Counted from the stretch's first letter, positions 16,142-25,338 are shown. The stretch is DNA of 43,960 nucleotides from DATKCN01 sp035513175 (GCA_035513175.1 DATKCN010000384.1:1-43960), one strand, 5' to 3'. Notes: generated by a model not told the origin, from the sequence alone. Numbers and translations: made by a program.

Positions 16142-17370
16142 GTCGTCAGGAGACAGAACAGATCATGCCGCTCAGCGGCGTCACGGTGTTGGACCTCGGC
16201 CGCCATCTGGCTGGTCCGACGGCAGCGATGTGGCTGGGCGACCTTGGGGCGGACGTCATCAAGATCGAAAACCCGGACCGGGGCGAGGACGGCCGCACAG
16301 CGGGACCACCGTTCTACAACGGCGAGAGCGCCTTCTTCCTGTCGGCCAACCGCAACAAGCGCTCGCTGGCGATGGATGTCAAGCGCCCGGAAGGACAGGA
16401 GATCTTCCGGACGCTGGCCGCGACGGCCGACGTGGTGGTCGAGAACTTTCGCCCCGGTGTCATGGAGGCGCTGAACATCGGCTATGAGCGGGTGTCGGAG
16501 ACTAATCGGGGCATCATCTACTGCTCGATTTCGGGCTTCGGAGCCGACGGTCCGTTTGCCGACCGGCCGGGGCTTGACCAGATCATCCAGGGCTTCTCCG
16601 GACTGATGAGCGTCACCGGATTTGAGGGCGGCGAGCCGGTGCGGGTGGGCGTGCCGATTGCCGACCTGCTGACCGGCCTGTTCGGCGCGTATGGGGTGCT
16701 GGCCGCGTTGCAGGCGCGGGAGCTGACCGGGCGGGGGCAACGGGTGAGTACGTCGCTGCTGGAGGGGATGGTGGGCATGCTCGGTTTCCAGGCAACGCGC
16801 TACCTCAATGGCGGGGACATCCCGCCGCCGGCGGGCAATCACCATCCGATCAACGCGCCGTATGGCGTCTTCCGGGGGCGTGACGGCTACCTGACCATCG
16901 GAGCGACCGGCGACAAGCGCTGGCCGAAGTTCTGTGAGGTGGCGGACGCGCCGGAGTTCCTGACCGATCCCCGCTTTGCAACCAACGGGAAGCGCCACGA
17001 GCACCGGTTGGAGCTGGCCGAGCTGATCTCCGAGAAGCTGCAAGCGCGCTCGATCGAGGAGTGGGAGGTGCTGCTCAACGGGAACGGCATTCCCTGCGGT
17101 CCGATCTACCGCGTTGACCAGAGTCTTGAGCACCCGCAGGTGCGGCATCGGGACATGGTCGTCGAACGCGAGCATCCGACCGCCGGAGCGATCCGGCTAC
17201 TGGGTCTGCCGGTCAAGCTGAGCGACACGCCAGGGGCGGTGCGGCTCGTGCCTCCGCTACTGGGGCAGCACACGCGAGAGATCGTTCAGGGGCTGGGGTA
17301 TTCGGATGGCGCCATCCGGCGGCTGGCCGAGGATGGCGTTCTGCGGGTGACGGCGCTGTCGCGCGTGTGA
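16138..17370 (+). CDS. CaiB/BaiF (class III) CoA-transferase
   Basis: The 410-residue protein starts with LSGVTVLDLGRHLAGPTAAMWLGDLGADVIKIENP, the class III CoA-transferase nucleotide-binding start. The catalytic aspartate is in RPGLDQIIQGFSGLMSVTG, which matches the PgyDxxxQaxsG family motif that forms the acyl-aspartyl anhydride. These enzymes move CoA between organic acids (formate/oxalate, carnitine, bile acids, aromatic acids). Substrate cannot be predicted from the neighbours, though the coupled enoyl-CoA hydratase suggests an acyl-CoA catabolic step. The ATG overlaps the hydratase stop by 4 bases. Length matches the family. Confidence 0.95.
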   Translation: MSRQETEQIMPLSGVTVLDLGRHLAGPTAAMWLGDLGADVIKIENPDRGEDGRTAGPPFYNGESAFFLSANRNKRSLAMDVKRPEGQEIFRTLAATADVVVENFRPGVMEALNIGYERVSETNRGIIYCSISGFGADGPFADRPGLDQIIQGFSGLMSVTGFEGGEPVRVGVPIADLLTGLFGAYGVLAALQARELTGRGQRVSTSLLEGMVGMLGFQATRYLNGGDIPPPAGNHHPINAPYGVFRGRDGYLTIGATGDKRWPKFCEVADAPEFLTDPRFATNGKRHEHRLELAELISEKLQARSIEEWEVLLNGNGIPCGPIYRVDQSLEHPQVRHRDMVVEREHPTAGAIRLLGLPVKLSDTPGAVRLVPPLLGQHTREIVQGLGYSDGAIRRLAEDGVLRVTALSRV

Positions 17371-17397
17371 CGGCTATTGGACGCAGTTCCCGAGGAG

Positions 17398-17441
17398 TCA
17401 AAGACCGCCAATTGGCGGTGAATGGAATTGGCGGTCTTTGA
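17398..17441. terminator. 16-bp perfect inverted repeat, likely bidirectional terminator
   Basis: TCAAAGACCGCCAATT (17398-17413) and its exact reverse complement (17426-17441) are separated by 12 bases, between convergent genes. The A-rich left end and T-rich right end suit termination in both directions. The left arm also folds with CGG-rich bases immediately after it (CCGCCAATTGGCGG, 17405-17418), so two alternative hairpins compete. Confidence 0.6.
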
Positions 17442-17560
17442 TCGTGACGCAAGAGTTGTAGATCGTGGGTTTTGACTGAACCACCTTGGACGAATCACCT
17501 GGTGATCGGCGGAGACGCATCAGACATCGCGCGGCGACTCGGAGGATCCAGAATCCCACA

Positions 17561-17579
17561 GGGCGCATGCGATGCGCCC
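17561..17579. repeat. Compact hairpin GGGCGCAT-GCG-ATGCGCCC, REP-like candidate
   Basis: An 8-bp perfect stem with a 3-base loop, downstream of the terminator in a noncoding gap. Its TAGGGGCGCAT-type edge (minus strand: CGTAGGGGCGCATCGCATGC) resembles short palindromic repeats dispersed in genomes, but only one copy is in this window, so repetition is not shown. Confidence 0.35.
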
Positions 17580-17617
17580 CTACGCGCTGAGCGGTCGCCA
17601 TTCTTGCTCATAAGGCG

Positions 17618-18265
17618 TCAATCCTGCTCCAGAGCGAAACGGATGATGATTGAGGCCGAGACTTGCAGGTCGCCAGCGTGGACGTTGATCTCGGCGGGCG
17701 ATTCGACTGACATTGCCGACATCGCGCGGGCGCCATCCAACCTCTGCACTGGTGGCGGCGCGATGCCGGGCTCGCTGATGTCGAGCACGACGCCGAGCCG
17801 TGCGCCGAGCGCTGTTGCGTACGCCTCTGCCTTGCGGCGGGCATCGACGGCTGCGGCGGCGCAGGCCGCTATCCGGGCGGGGTTGTCTGGGGCGATACGC
17901 CACCAGGGACCGGAGACACGGGCCTGAGCGCGCCTCGTTGCTTCCTGCATCAGGTTGCCGATGACGCCGGGGTCTTCGAGCCGGAGGGCGATGCGGCTCG
18001 AGGCGACGTAGCCACGGTGGACGTGCTCGCCGGTCTGGCGATTCCATTCCGTCTGCTCGTTTACGACCGCGCCGGACGTCGTCCACAGTCGTTCCTCAAT
18101 GCCCAGCTCGGCAAGCACCGCCTCGATGGCGACGCTGCGCGTGGCAACCTCGGCCAGCGCGTCGTGAGGGGTCCGATCGACATAGGTTACTTCGAGCGCG
18201 AGCTCGACCTCGTCCGGCCTGGCGGGAACGACTGCCGAGCCCTGTACAGAGACCATGGATGTCAT
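17618..18265 (-). CDS. SIMPL-domain (DUF541) protein
   Basis: The 215-residue protein has the SIMPL/DUF541 pattern: VSVQGSAVVPARPDEVELALEVTYVDRTPHDALAEVATRSVAIEAVLAELGI, then GVVNEQTEW, a GYVASSRIALRLED strand segment and AAAVDARRKAEAYATALGARLG, the family's helix of Ala and charged residues. Members are often surface or oxidative-stress linked proteins; function is poorly known. Here there is no N-terminal signal peptide in the chosen form, so it may be cytosolic. The ATG at 18265 follows AAGGAC by about 8 bases; a frame upstream reaches 18370 but lacks a comparable site. The gene lies directly downstream of the metallo-hydrolase on the same strand and may share its transcript. Confidence 0.85.
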   Translation of the reverse strand: MTSMVSVQGSAVVPARPDEVELALEVTYVDRTPHDALAEVATRSVAIEAVLAELGIEERLWTTSGAVVNEQTEWNRQTGEHVHRGYVASSRIALRLEDPGVIGNLMQEATRRAQARVSGPWWRIAPDNPARIAACAAAAVDARRKAEAYATALGARLGVVLDISEPGIAPPPVQRLDGARAMSAMSVESPAEINVHAGDLQVSASIIIRFALEQD

Positions 18266-18296
18266 CGTGTTCGTCCTTTCGTTGCAGGGAATTGGC

Positions 18297-19088
18297 TCAG
18301 GTATAGCGTTCTGGCGCTTTGCGCAGCTCCTGCCATTGTTGCGCATCGTGTCCGTAGATGAGCATTGCATGCTCCTGCTCGGCCAGCGCGATCACGCGAT
18401 GGGCGGAGTCTCGCCCTGCCTGCGGGTCGAAGCCGATCTTGTAATTGTCTCGTTCGTGATTGAGCCGCGAGTAGATCGCGTCGATGGCGAGGATAACCGG
18501 TCCTGTGTCGGGGAGCCGGAGCAACACCGACATGTGCCCGGCGGCGTGGCCCGGAGTGTGGAGCAGCGTCACGCCTGGCGCAAGCTCGCTATCGCCGTCG
18601 AGCAGGCGATATGGCATTGGAGCGCCCGACAGGTCAACTTCTGGAATGCCGCCTGGCGCGCCCCTGCGGGCACAGTCGAGGCCGAAGGCATGGGCGTCGC
18701 GGTTGATGACGATTTCCGAGCCGGCGAAGTCGATCGTGTTTCCGGCGTGGTCGAAGTGGGTGTGCGTGAGGACGAGCACGTCGATGTCGCCCGCTTCGAG
18801 GCCGATCTCCCGCAGTCGGTTGAGCGGGTCATCGGCGTCCGAGAGATCGGGGATCAGATGATCCGCGAGGGGACGTCCGACGAACTCGAACATCGGCTCG
18901 CGGATGTGTCGCCGGTTCGGTCCAGTGTCGATCAGGACGCGGCGACCGTCGGCCAGCTCTATCAGATAGCCGGGGAACGGGCAGACGGCCCAGAGGCCGT
19001 CGGCGTCGCCCGGCGCCATCACCGCGCCGAGGTCGATGTTTGCTCTGCCAAAGTCGAGGATCGTCAGCGACCGCGCCGCGTCGCCCAT
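18297..19088 (-). CDS. Metallo-beta-lactamase-fold hydrolase, N-acyl-homoserine-lactonase-like
   Basis: A 263-residue MBL-fold enzyme. The metal site THTHFDHAGN (about residues 113-122) gives HxHxDH; the third-ligand histidine is in LLHTPGHAAGHMSVLL, the bridging aspartate in ILAIDAIY and the last histidine in IYGHD. The N-terminal GYLIELADGRRVLIDTGPN is family-typical. The combination with AIY and the GHAAGH form is that of AiiA/AttM-type N-acyl-homoserine lactonases, which open lactone rings, but the family also includes other lactonases and esterases. There is no luxI/luxR nearby, so quorum quenching is only inferred. It is soluble and precedes the SIMPL gene by 31 bases. Confidence 0.85.
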   Translation of the reverse strand: MGDAARSLTILDFGRANIDLGAVMAPGDADGLWAVCPFPGYLIELADGRRVLIDTGPNRRHIREPMFEFVGRPLADHLIPDLSDADDPLNRLREIGLEAGDIDVLVLTHTHFDHAGNTIDFAGSEIVINRDAHAFGLDCARRGAPGGIPEVDLSGAPMPYRLLDGDSELAPGVTLLHTPGHAAGHMSVLLRLPDTGPVILAIDAIYSRLNHERDNYKIGFDPQAGRDSAHRVIALAEQEHAMLIYGHDAQQWQELRKAPERYT

Positions 19089-19176
19089 GCTATGCTCCCC
19101 ATCCTGAACGTCGGTCGATTAACGCATTGGCAGAAGTCGCGCCTGCTGTCGTGGCACAGTGTAAGGCTCCAAGCGA

Positions 19177-19392
19177 GTGGATGAAGAGCGGGCCGCATCA
19201 GAACCGCAGATTGACGCCGCTGACGTGGAGCCTCGGACGCTTGTCCCCGCGCCGAGCGACGCATTGTCGTATGACGAGGCGCGCCTCGCCAATAAGCGGC
19301 GGTTGGCGATCCTCGGTCTAGCGACCGGCGCCGTCATGGCGCTGCTTGTTCTCGCTTGCCTGCTGCTGCTGGTGCTGGTGCTCCCTGATTAG
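19177..19392 (+). CDS. Small single-span membrane protein
   Basis: A 71-residue frame starting at GTG, with an AAGG about 10 bases upstream. The first 40 residues are polar (DEERAASEPQIDAADVEP); a long hydrophobic span follows a basic NKRRLA (ILGLATGAVMALLVLACLLLLVLVLPD), so the N-terminus likely faces the cytosol. The hydrophobic end, positive-inside charge and stop directly beyond it make it plausible, though it is not a known family. The stop lies 2 bases before the convergent MFS gene's stop. Nothing ties it to a function. Confidence 0.5.
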   Translation: MDEERAASEPQIDAADVEPRTLVPAPSDALSYDEARLANKRRLAILGLATGAVMALLVLACLLLLVLVLPD

Positions 19393-19394
19393 CG

Positions 19395-20678
19395 TCAGCC
19401 AAGGTCACGCAGCTCCGCGATGGCCCGATAGCAGGCGGCGGCCGTCGCGAGCGTGATGGCGCCGCCGATGCCAACCGCCAGCGGCACGCCGATAACGGTG
19501 CCGACGCCACCGAGCAGCATCGATCCAAGCGGCATCAGCCCGCCGGCGATCAGCGTGTACACGCTCATCACGCGTCCCCGCACCTCGGCGGCCACCGTGC
19601 CCTGCAGCAGCGAATTCGCGAGCGACATCATCAGCGTCGAGGTTCCGCCGACCGCGACGACGAGGGCCAGTGACGGCACGAGCCAGTGTGACCATGAGAA
19701 CGCAACCAGCGACGCCCCGAGCGAGGCCGTCACCACCAGCAGGAGCGTTCCCCGCCCCCGAGCGGTATTGATGGAGGCCAGCGTAAGAGCGCCGAAGAGC
19801 GCGCCGACGCCGGACGCGGCCATCAGCACCCCGTAGCCGCTCGCGCCCAGGCCCAGCACGTCGCGGGCGAATACCGGCATCATCTGGACGTACGGGCGGG
19901 CGCAGATGCTGGGAATGGCTATCAGCAGCAGGATGCCCCACACGACGCGATTGGCGCGGATGTAGCTCATGCCATCGACGAGCTGGCGCAGCATCGAGCG
20001 TCCCGATGAGGCGCGTCGCTCCAGCGGAGGCATCAGGAAGATAGCGATCAGCACGGGAATGAAGCTGGCGGCGTTGATCAGGAAAGCCCCGCCGATGGAG
20101 ATCAGCGCGATCGAGACCCCGGCGATCGACGGTCCGATCACGGCCGCCGCGTTCCAGGCCGCGGCGTTGAGCCCGATGGCGCTCGTGACGCGCTCGCGTC
20201 CGACGAGGTCGGGCACAAGCGCTTGGCGGGTTGGATTGTCGACGGCGAAGAAGATCGCCGAGATGAACGTGACCAGCAGGATTTGCCAGACGGTGATTAT
20301 GCCTGCCAGAGTCAATGCGGCCAGCGCGATCGAGGCGGCCATGACGACTGACTGCGTGATGAGCAGGATGCGCTGACGGTCGAAGCGATCGGCCAGCACG
20401 CCGCCGATCATCGACAGCAGAATGGTTGGAACGGCGCGCACGAGCCCAACCAGACCGAGATAAAAGGGCGAGTCAGTCAGCTCCAGAACGAGCCAGCCTT
20501 GGCCGACGATCTGCATCCACGAGCCGGTGTTCGAGATGACGGTAGCGATGAAGTATGTGCGGAAGGCCGGAACCGACAGCGCGCTGAAGCGACCATAACC
20601 CAGACCAGCGGCGGGTTCTGGTCGTGCGCCAGTGGTCGCGCCGACTGACGACGACCGTGGGCGGCGCCTGAACGTCAT
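19395..20678 (-). CDS. MFS transporter, EntS-like exporter family
   Basis: The 427-residue protein has about 12 hydrophobic segments. SALSVPAFRTYFIATVISNTGSWMQIVGQGWLV (first helix) is the start of the MFS_3/EntS-like group, and GGVLADRFDRQRILL is the classic inter-helix 2/3 loop of the major facilitator superfamily. A second-half loop around ARDVLGLGASGYGVLMAASGVGAL marks helix 7-8. The substrate (drug, siderophore or other small molecule) is unknown. The start is ambiguous: ATG 20678 is used because residues from there on align with the family; an ATG 54 bases upstream has a closer purine stretch. It is a paralogue in type of the split MFS gene 900 bases upstream. Confidence 0.88.
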   Translation of the reverse strand: MTFRRRPRSSSVGATTGARPEPAAGLGYGRFSALSVPAFRTYFIATVISNTGSWMQIVGQGWLVLELTDSPFYLGLVGLVRAVPTILLSMIGGVLADRFDRQRILLITQSVVMAASIALAALTLAGIITVWQILLVTFISAIFFAVDNPTRQALVPDLVGRERVTSAIGLNAAAWNAAAVIGPSIAGVSIALISIGGAFLINAASFIPVLIAIFLMPPLERRASSGRSMLRQLVDGMSYIRANRVVWGILLLIAIPSICARPYVQMMPVFARDVLGLGASGYGVLMAASGVGALFGALTLASINTARGRGTLLLVVTASLGASLVAFSWSHWLVPSLALVVAVGGTSTLMMSLANSLLQGTVAAEVRGRVMSVYTLIAGGLMPLGSMLLGGVGTVIGVPLAVGIGGAITLATAAACYRAIAELRDLG

Positions 20679-20970
20679 GCTCGTCGTCCGGCTGTCATCG
20701 TGCAGGGTGCGCCTTTCACCGCGCCCGATCATATCCTCATCCAGTGATGCGCGCGCGACGATCCGGGTCGAGCGACGATGTGGCATAACGGCCAGCGGCA
20801 ACGAGGAGTGGATGTGCCCGCGGACGTGCTGAGTGAGTCTTGACGATCGCGGTGGCGCTCGCGGCTGGCGGGATGCGTGCTTGCGGCGTTGCCGATCGCA
20901 TGAATCGTCCCCGCCGTCACGAGCTATCGCTTCGCGGACGACTCCGGGCCATCACGAGATCGCGAGCCCG

Positions 20971-21609
20971 TCACCCGCCAGGTTCGGGCTCATCGAGCCG
21001 CGCGATGCGCCGCAGGGCAGGGTCGGAGACATCCCGTTGCGCCCCGAGCCGGAACGACTCGATGATGAGCTCGGGCTGCGCGGCGCCGTAGGCTCGCGCC
21101 TGCAGAAGTGTCTCCAGCTTGTCGATCTGCTTGACGAACCGCGCCTCGACCGTTTCCTGGCGTTCGTACTCGATCCAGGCGGCCCGGAGCTCCTCGGCGA
21201 CGCCGCGCGGCAGACCGGAGATCAGCTCCGCAAGGGCGCGCGCCTCCTCGTCGCGCTTCCCGCGCAGGGCTGCGGCGCTGTATGCCGGCAGCTCGAGGAA
21301 GCGCCGCGCGTCGATGCGCCTGCCGGCGTCGCGGGTGTCGTCGAACGGAGTGGCGTCACCGGCGATGGCTTCAGGCAAGTCGTGCGCGAGCCCAAGCAAC
21401 AGCACACGGTTGCGGTCGAGGTCGGCGCGGCCGTGGCTCGCCAGCCAGGCCAGCAGCGCGACTCCCCACGAATGATCGGCAACTGACTCAGGCGCGTCGA
21501 CGCCACGGTCGATCCATCCCTGCCGCCTGACGCGCTTGAGCGCGAGGGCCAGCTCCCAGAACTGCTGGATACCGGCCTCGTCGTTTGCCATCCACTGCTC
21601 GACCGTCAC
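20971..21609 (-). CDS. HD-domain phosphohydrolase, YfbR/HDDC2-like 5'-nucleotidase
   Basis: A 212-residue HD protein. ESVADHSWGVALLAWLAS supplies the first metal histidine and LGLAHDLPEAIAGDATPFD supplies the HD pair, followed by the acidic E/D residues of the HDDC2/YfbR group. The helix FVKQIDKLETLLQARAY carries the last aspartate (KxxDKLE) ligand, also family typical. These enzymes dephosphorylate deoxyribonucleoside 5'-monophosphates. The GTG at 21609 overlaps the preceding MFS stop (GTGA) and has AAGGAG about 8 bases upstream, so translation is coupled to the MFS gene; an ATG 18 bases later is an alternative start. The coupling does not itself explain a shared function. Confidence 0.88.
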   Translation of the reverse strand: MTVEQWMANDEAGIQQFWELALALKRVRRQGWIDRGVDAPESVADHSWGVALLAWLASHGRADLDRNRVLLLGLAHDLPEAIAGDATPFDDTRDAGRRIDARRFLELPAYSAAALRGKRDEEARALAELISGLPRGVAEELRAAWIEYERQETVEARFVKQIDKLETLLQARAYGAAQPELIIESFRLGAQRDVSDPALRRIARLDEPEPGG

Positions 21610-22972
21610 TGCCGATGCTCCTTACTGCGCGCCGGCGCCACTCCGCCGAGAGGGACGATCATCCCCGTCCGCGTTTCATCGCCGCCGCCGCCGATGCGCC
21701 GTCCGAGCACCGCGCCGGCCAGCAGGAGGGCGGCGACCGCGAACGCGACCGGCCGGACGCCAACCAGATCGATCGCCACGCCCGCCGCCAGTGTCGGAAC
21801 GAGGGCGACGGCGTTCGACAACGTCGTCTGGGTGGCGATCACCTGACCGCGCACGTCCTCCGGACTGCGCGACAGGAGCACCGTGCGAGCCGCGACATTC
21901 GTCACGGCAGAGAAGAACCCGGCGGGGATCGACAGCAGCATCGTCGCGCTGACGCGAGTCGGAATGCCGACGGCCTCCTCGAGTCGGCGTAAGTCGACGT
22001 TGGATTGTTGCATCAGGATGACAATCTGATCGACCAGACCGAGGCAACCGATCGCGATCGCGAATCCGGCAAGCCCGATCGCGGCGAGTCGTCCGTGCCC
22101 GATAACCCGACCGAGCAGCGGGGCGGACTGCAGGCCCACGACGAGTCCGAGGACGGCGGGCGCGAACACGAAGACGGTGTTCCCGGCGTCAATCGACAGC
22201 ACTCGCGCCAGGTAATACGGGATGATGACGACCAGGGTGCTGAGGCCGACGCCGACAAGCGTCGCGTCGATCAGCGCGCCAAATGACGGTCGGCGACCGC
22301 CACGTCCCACCCGCGGCGCAGCGATATCGGTTGCTGCTCGCGACGCTCGGAAGGCGGGGCTGGAAGGTTGCCCATGCGAATATAGAAGACCGCCGCGCCT
22401 GCGTATAGCATCGAAACGGTGGCGAACAGGAAGCGAGGATCGCCGAGCTTTAGCAGCAGAGGCGCCAGGATGACCATGCCGAGAGCCTGGGAGAGCGTCA
22501 GTGCGAGATTGGACAATGCGGTTGCGTTCGAGATGCGTTCGGCCGGCACAAGCCGCGCCAGCACCGCGGATTCGGTCGGCGAGAAGAGCTGGTGGACGAT
22601 CCACACGCCCAGCGTTACCGCGAAGATCATAATCAGATCGATCGTGCCGCCAAGCAGCAGGATGACGAGCGCGGCCCGCAACACGCTCAGACCGATCAGC
22701 GCCAGCCGTTGCGGCAACCGGTCCGCAGCCCAACCGCCCGGCAGCCCGAACAGCAGCGACGGCACAATCGAGCAGGCGACGAACAGCGAGCTGTAGATGC
22801 TCCGGTCGGTGCGATCGGCGATCAGAATGAGGAGGCCATAGAGCAACGCCCCTTGAGCCGATTGGCCCAGGAGTCGAGCAATCCAGTATGAGCTGAATCG
22901 CGCCTCGCGTAGCAGGGCAAAGGTGGAGGTGTCCGGGGCTCCTGGGACCGCTTCATTCTGACGCGCGGCCAT
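21606..22972 (-). pseudogene. MFS transporter gene split by a -1 frameshift
   Basis: Two adjacent frames together form one MFS protein of about 455 residues. The 5' part, from ATG 22972, carries helices 1-6 (REARFSSYWIARLLGQSAQG, GLPGGWAADRLPQRLALIGL, PTESAVLARLVP) and stops at TGA 22273-22271 right after AVADRHLAR. The 3' part, in the -1 frame, carries helices 7-12 (LIDATLVGVGLSTLVVIIPYY onward, to GMIVPLGGVAP). Rereading the last C of CGC at the stop joins them cleanly, so one base appears lost in the GGCGCGC run at about 22274-22281. Helix order and hydrophobicity are normal on both sides. It is either a sequencing or assembly error, a recent pseudogene, or much less likely programmed slippage. 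The 3' end is coupled (GTGA) to the HD gene. Confidence 0.8.
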
Positions 22973-23202
22973 CGGTCTTACCGCCTTAGGTGCTGGTTCG
23001 AGGCGCGGCTCTCGCGCGCATCCATCCAATTCTAATTCGACCGAGGAGGCGCACGCGACGCGCTGGCCACAGGCAGCAAGCAATTTCGCGACGGCTACGA
23101 CGTGGCTTGCGCCGATTGCGAGGAGCTCCCCCGCGACGCGCACTGACGGTGTTGGTTTATCCTTAGCAATCAGAGGAGTCGCGCAACGGCGCGCGGCTCG
23201 CA

Positions 23203-23238
23203 AGACGGTCAGCTCTCACTGAACCGATCCGACCGTCT
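23203..23238. promoter_or_regulatory. Inverted repeat in the ftsH upstream region
   Basis: AGACGGTC (23203-23210) and GACCGTCT (23231-23238) form a perfect 8-base inverted repeat with a 20-base spacer, ending about 30 bases before the ftsH ATG. It may be a repressor site or a leader hairpin. The surrounding divergent region (22973-23268) shows no clear -35/-10 pair. Confidence 0.35.
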
Positions 23239-23268
23239 GCCCACATTCGAGTAGGAGTCAACTCACTA

Positions 23269-25281
23269 ATGATGGACCCCAGCGGTCGCAACAAGCCGTC
23301 GCCGAAGCAGCCCGGCCCGGGCAAGGATGGGGCGAAGCCTACCGCCCGTTCACGCACGCCGAGCTGGATGTTCTGGATACTGCTCGCGGCGCTTTCCGCC
23401 GTCTACGTCTACATGTTCCTCTGGCCGCAGGACGAGGCGCGCATCGAGATCCCGTACTCCACGCTGCTGGACGCGACCGAGTCCGGCCTGGTGCGGATGG
23501 TTGAGATCGAGGGGCAGACGGTGCGCGGCGAGTTCACCGGTGAGCTGCGCTGGACTGGGACCGAACTGCTTGCGTCTGGGGCGCAGATTCCTCCCGGCGT
23601 CACGGCCGAGGACGTGGAAACAAACGTGCTGTTTCGCTCAACCATTCCGCCGGAGACGCAGGACCAGTTCCTGCCGCTGCTGCGCGAGCACGAGGTCGTC
23701 ATCGCGGCGCAACGCGAGAGCCAGTCAATCCTGCCGACGTTGCTGATCAGCTTTCTCCCGCTGCTGCTCATCGTCGGGCTGATCGTGCTGATGACACGCA
23801 ACATGTCGCGCGGGCAACAGAACGTGTTCGGCTTTGGGCGGTCAAAGGCGAAGATGTACGATCCAGAGCGCCCCCACGTGACGTTCGCGGATGTGGCGGG
23901 AGAGGAGGAGGCGAAACGCGAGTTGACCGAGGTGGTCGACTTCCTCAAGAATCCCGCCAAGTATCACCAGATCGGCGCGCGTCTGCCGCGGGGCATTTTG
24001 CTGGTCGGCCCGCCGGGCACCGGGAAGACGCTGCTGGCGCGGGCGGTGGCCGGCGAGGCCGGCGTGCCCTTCTTCAGTGTCAGCGCGTCCGAGTTCGTCG
24101 AGATGTTCGTGGGCGTGGGCGCGAGCCGGGTGCGCGACTTGTTCGAGCGGGCCAAGGCAGCCTCACCGGGGATTATCTTCGTCGACGAGCTCGACGCCGT
24201 CGGGCGGCAGCGCTTCGCGGGCGTTGGCGGCTCGAACGACGAGCGAGAGCAGACGCTGAACCAGCTGCTGGTCGAAATGGACGGGTTTGACGCGACGCAG
24301 GACGTCATCGTCGTGGCGGCCACCAACCGCCCGGATGTGCTCGACCCGGCGCTTCTGCGTCCGGGCCGTTTTGACCGGCAGGTGACGGTGGGTCTACCGG
24401 ACCGGCGTGGGCGTGAGGCCATCCTGCGCATCCATTCGCGCGGCATCCCGGTCGACAGCAGCGTTGACCTGACGTCGATCGCCGGTGGGACACCCGGCTT
24501 CTCCGGCGCCGATCTCGCTAATCTGGTCAACGAGGCGGCGCTCACGGCGGCGCGCACGAACAAGAAGGCGGTCACGCGGGCTGACTTCGACGAGGCGCTG
24601 GACAAGATCGTGCTCGGCACGGTGCGCGCGGCGCTCATGAACGAGCGCGACCGGTTGGTCGTCGCCTATCACGAAGCGGGGCACGCCATCACCGCGCACT
24701 TCTCACCGGGCGCGGACCCGTTGCGAAAGGTGTCGATCGTGCCGCGCGGCCGCGCGCTGGGCGTGACCGTTCAGATGCCGGTTGAGGACAGGTACAACTA
24801 CCCACGCGAGTACCTGCTGTCACGCATCGCGGTCATCATGGGGGGCCGCGCCGCGGAGATGATCGTCTTCGACGAGATAACGACCGGCGCGCAGAACGAC
24901 CTCAAGGAAGCCACCGATCTGGCGCGGCGCATGGTCGGGTTGTGGGGCATGAGCGAGGAGATCGGGCCGGTGTATCTGGGCACGGGTGAGCAGCACGTCT
25001 TCCTGGGGCGCGAGCTGACGCAGGACCGTGACATGAGCGCGACGACGCTAGACCGTGCTGACGACGCGGTGCGGCGCATCGTCACCGCCGCGCTGGATCA
25101 GGCGATGGCGCTGCTCCTCACCCGGCGCGTCGAGCTCGACAATCTGGCGCTGAAGCTCATGGAAGAAGAGACAGTCGACGAGGAGCAGATCACGGAGCTG
25201 CTTGGCGCCCCTCCGGTGCAATCGGACGTCGCGGCGATGGGGGTGACGAACCTGGAGCTGCGAGAAACGCCGACTGGGTAA
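23269..25281 (+). CDS. ftsH: ATP-dependent zinc metalloprotease FtsH
   Basis: A 670-residue membrane-bound AAA+ protease that degrades misfolded and regulatory membrane and soluble proteins. Order: cytosolic basic tail, membrane span about 33-51, extracytoplasmic loop about 52-155, second span about 156-176, AAA+ module with Walker A GPPGTGKT (247-254), Walker B IIFVDELDAVG (302-312), second region of homology ATNRPDVLDPALLRPGRFDR, and zinc motif HEAGH (468-472). All key residues are present. The usual Walker B FIDEID reads FVDELD, a conservative change. The ATG has GGAG about 10 bases upstream; a second ATG follows it at once. It is followed by fabD after 140 bases with a separate promoter candidate. 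Length matches the family (about 600-700). Confidence 0.98.
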   Translation: MMDPSGRNKPSPKQPGPGKDGAKPTARSRTPSWMFWILLAALSAVYVYMFLWPQDEARIEIPYSTLLDATESGLVRMVEIEGQTVRGEFTGELRWTGTELLASGAQIPPGVTAEDVETNVLFRSTIPPETQDQFLPLLREHEVVIAAQRESQSILPTLLISFLPLLLIVGLIVLMTRNMSRGQQNVFGFGRSKAKMYDPERPHVTFADVAGEEEAKRELTEVVDFLKNPAKYHQIGARLPRGILLVGPPGTGKTLLARAVAGEAGVPFFSVSASEFVEMFVGVGASRVRDLFERAKAASPGIIFVDELDAVGRQRFAGVGGSNDEREQTLNQLLVEMDGFDATQDVIVVAATNRPDVLDPALLRPGRFDRQVTVGLPDRRGREAILRIHSRGIPVDSSVDLTSIAGGTPGFSGADLANLVNEAALTAARTNKKAVTRADFDEALDKIVLGTVRAALMNERDRLVVAYHEAGHAITAHFSPGADPLRKVSIVPRGRALGVTVQMPVEDRYNYPREYLLSRIAVIMGGRAAEMIVFDEITTGAQNDLKEATDLARRMVGLWGMSEEIGPVYLGTGEQHVFLGRELTQDRDMSATTLDRADDAVRRIVTAALDQAMALLLTRRVELDNLALKLMEEETVDEEQITELLGAPPVQSDVAAMGVTNLELRETPTG

Positions 25282-25306
25282 CCGACGCGGCAACGTGAGG
25301 CGACGG

Positions 25307-25338
25307 ATTCGTACGAATACGCGGAAATCTGGTATATT
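25307..25338 (+). promoter_or_regulatory. Promoter-like region with palindrome upstream of fabD
   Basis: ATTCGTACGAAT (25307-25318) is a perfect 12-base palindrome, and TATATT (25333-25338) is a good -10 box about 15 bases further on, without a strong -35, consistent with activation or repression at the palindrome. A very short frame (ATG 25373 to TAA 25408, 11 residues) lies before fabD. The regulator is unknown. Confidence 0.4.

Noticed and set aside
22271..22273. TGA ending the first half of the split MFS gene as a selenocysteine codon
   Set aside because: The following homologous sequence is in the -1 frame, so a shift, not recoding, is required.
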